Source: Syntrophomonadaceae bacterium
GTDB lineage: Bacteria; Bacillota; Syntrophomonadia; Syntrophomonadales; Syntrophothermaceae
Length of the DNA stretch: 6,594 nucleotides
Assembly: GCA_029907055.1 (NCBI GenBank)
Contig: JARYMO010000082.1
Span: 1-6,594, forward strand
Reading direction: 5' to 3'
A program made the translations under genes and the position numbers. How positions within the stretch are numbered: the stretch's first letter is position 1; each line of letters begins with the position of its first letter. A model generated the notes under the pieces. The model saw only the letters and a program-made list of their open reading frames with translations, made no database searches and had not been told where the DNA came from. Shown here in pieces: positions 5,513-6,594 of the stretch.

Positions 5513-6520
5513 ATGGAGCACGGGCTGGTACTGGTGCTGGGCCTGGTCATCATCCTGACCGGGGCCGAGGTGTTCACGAACGGGGTGGAGTGGCTGGGCA
5601 AGCGTCTGTGCCTGGACGAGGGGGCGGTGGGCAGCGTGCTGGCCGCGGTGGGCACCGCGCTGCCGGAAACGCTCATCCCCCTCATCGCCATCATCTTTAC
5701 CCCCGGTGCCACGGGCGCCGAGATCGGGGTCGGCGCCATCCTGGGCGCGCCGCTGATGCTCTCCACCCTGGCCATGTTCGTCACTGGCTGCGCGGTGCTT
5801 TCCTTCCAACGCCGGCGCCCGGCGGGAGCGCTGGTTACTGCCGACCCCGCGGTGGTCACCCGCGACCTGGGCTTCTTCCTCATCCTCTTCACCGCCGCGG
5901 TGCTGGTGGGGATGGTGCCCGGCCGCCGCTGGCAGCTTATCATTGCTGGCTTCATGGTCTTTTCCTACCTTTATTACCTCTACGTCACCCTGGGCCGGGA
6001 AGAAGGCATCGAGCAGGACCTGGCCGCCATGCGGCGGTGCTATTTCTCTCCGGGGCCGGACATGCCGCGGCTGTGGGTGATCGTGCTGCAGGTGCTGGCG
6101 GCCCTGGCGCTCATCGTACTGGGCGCAGACCTGTTCGTGGACGGGGTGAAGGGGTTGGCGGCCGCCTTTGCGCTGCCGGCATTCGTGCTGGCCATGGTCA
6201 TCGCCCCGGTGGCCACCGAGCTGCCGGAGAAGTTCAACAGCGTGCTGTGGGTGGCGCGGGGTAAGGACACCTTGGCCCTGGGCAACATCACGGGAGCGAT
6301 GGCCTTCCAGAGCTCGCTCATCCCGGCGCTGGGCATCTTTCTCACCGACTGGCGCCTGGGCCCGGGGGCGGTGGCCGGGGCAGGCATCACGCTGGCGGCG
6401 GCAACCGCGCTGTACCTCGACGCCCGCTGTCGCCACCGCGTCGATACCCGGGTGCTGCTGGCCGGCGGGGGCTTCTACCTGCTGTTTCTGGTGCTGGTGC
6501 TGCGGGGCATCATTCGCTGA
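5513..6520 (+). CDS. CaCA-superfamily cation antiporter, copy 2
   Basis: This is the second of two tandem paralogues, also 335 aa, starting at ATG 5513 with GGGGAGG (5499-5505) 7 bases upstream. It aligns with copy 1 over its full length without gaps. A hand count gives 248 identities in 335 (about 74%), including an unbroken identical stretch from Pro222 to Phe276 covering alpha-2. The motifs are the same: GTALPE (47-52), GAILGAP (74-80), ATELPE (234-239) and GNITGAM (257-263). Differences concentrate at the N-terminus, around residues 61-70 and 101-110, and over the last 50 or so residues. The many silent changes within the identical stretch indicate an old duplication under purifying selection. 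It may act as a homodimer, as a heterodimer with copy 1, or with a different ion or regulation. The next gene starts 12 bases after its stop. Confidence 0.85.
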   Translation: MEHGLVLVLGLVIILTGAEVFTNGVEWLGKRLCLDEGAVGSVLAAVGTALPETLIPLIAIIFTPGATGAEIGVGAILGAPLMLSTLAMFVTGCAVLSFQRRRPAGALVTADPAVVTRDLGFFLILFTAAVLVGMVPGRRWQLIIAGFMVFSYLYYLYVTLGREEGIEQDLAAMRRCYFSPGPDMPRLWVIVLQVLAALALIVLGADLFVDGVKGLAAAFALPAFVLAMVIAPVATELPEKFNSVLWVARGKDTLALGNITGAMAFQSSLIPALGIFLTDWRLGPGAVAGAGITLAAATALYLDARCRHRVDTRVLLAGGGFYLLFLVLVLRGIIR

Positions 6521-6532
6521 GGGGGGACGGTC

Positions 6533-6594
6533 ATGACGGTGCGGGAACGGCTGCGGGAAATGGGGCTGGAGGTGCCGGAAGTGCCACAGCCGCT
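6533..6594 (+). CDS. N-terminus of a probable RidA-family protein (cut off by window)
   Basis: Only 20 codons are visible, starting at ATG 6533 just after a G-rich ribosome binding site (GGGGGGA, 6521-6527). The residues MTVRERLREMGLEVPEVPQP resemble the N-terminal lead-in (ERLxELGIxLPExPxP) of RidA/YjgF-like proteins. Those with known activity hydrolyse reactive enamine/imine intermediates such as 2-aminoacrylate. The 12-base gap from the antiporter stop suggests it belongs to the same operon. The family call rests on a short lead-in and is tentative; that a gene starts here is much more certain. Confidence 0.5.
   Translation, partial: MTVRERLREMGLEVPEVPQP

Noticed and set aside
3595..5955. 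786-codon minus-strand open frame across three plus-strand genes
   Set aside because: It runs antisense to the PHP gene and both antiporters. The translation is low-complexity Gln/His/Arg/Pro-rich, and its apparent internal repeats only mirror the duplicated antiporters.
1..6594. Mobile element, CRISPR array or phage-defence cassette
   Set aside because: No transposase, integrase, terminal inverted repeats, regularly spaced direct DNA repeats or nuclease motifs were seen on either strand.

Overview
The window comes from a GC-rich bacterium. It has strong GGAGG-type ribosome binding sites with 7-8 base spacers, GTG and TTG start codons, and tight gene packing. Together with a class III polyhydroxyalkanoate (PHA) synthase pair and a HisJ-type PHP phosphatase, this suggests a high-GC Bacillota/Clostridia-like organism. 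That placement is inference only, because no rRNA or other phylogenetic marker is present.

Left half (1-3073, minus strand): a PHA synthesis cluster in transcription order phaJ - phaE - phaC. phaJ encodes an (R)-specific enoyl-CoA hydratase of the MaoC/hotdog family. phaE encodes the accessory subunit of class III PHA synthase. It is unusually long (515 aa) and carries six copies of a Trp-rich repeat of about 37 residues in its N-terminal half. phaC encodes the catalytic subunit, and its 3' end runs off the left edge. phaE and phaC overlap by four bases (ATGA). Together they would turn enoyl-CoA intermediates of fatty acid oxidation into (R)-3-hydroxyacyl-CoA and polymerise them on the granule surface.

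Centre (3074-3654): a 581-base divergent intergenic region with no credible gene. It holds a good sigma70-type promoter reading right (TTGCCA, 17 bases, TACAAT), a weaker candidate extended -10 reading left, and a perfect 8-9-8 inverted repeat in the presumed phaJ leader.

Right half (3655-6594, plus strand): a probable operon. It starts with a PHP-family phosphatase resembling histidinol-phosphatase HisJ. Two tandem paralogous 335-residue membrane antiporters of the CaCA (sodium/calcium exchanger) superfamily follow, which align end to end without gaps. The last gene is the 5' end of one whose first 20 residues resemble the N-terminus of RidA-family proteins. The antiporter pair departs from the canonical exchanger ion-binding motifs, so its substrate is uncertain.

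The most notable items are the repeat-expanded PhaE and the tandem non-canonical antiporter pair. No mobile element, CRISPR array, tRNA or rRNA was seen.
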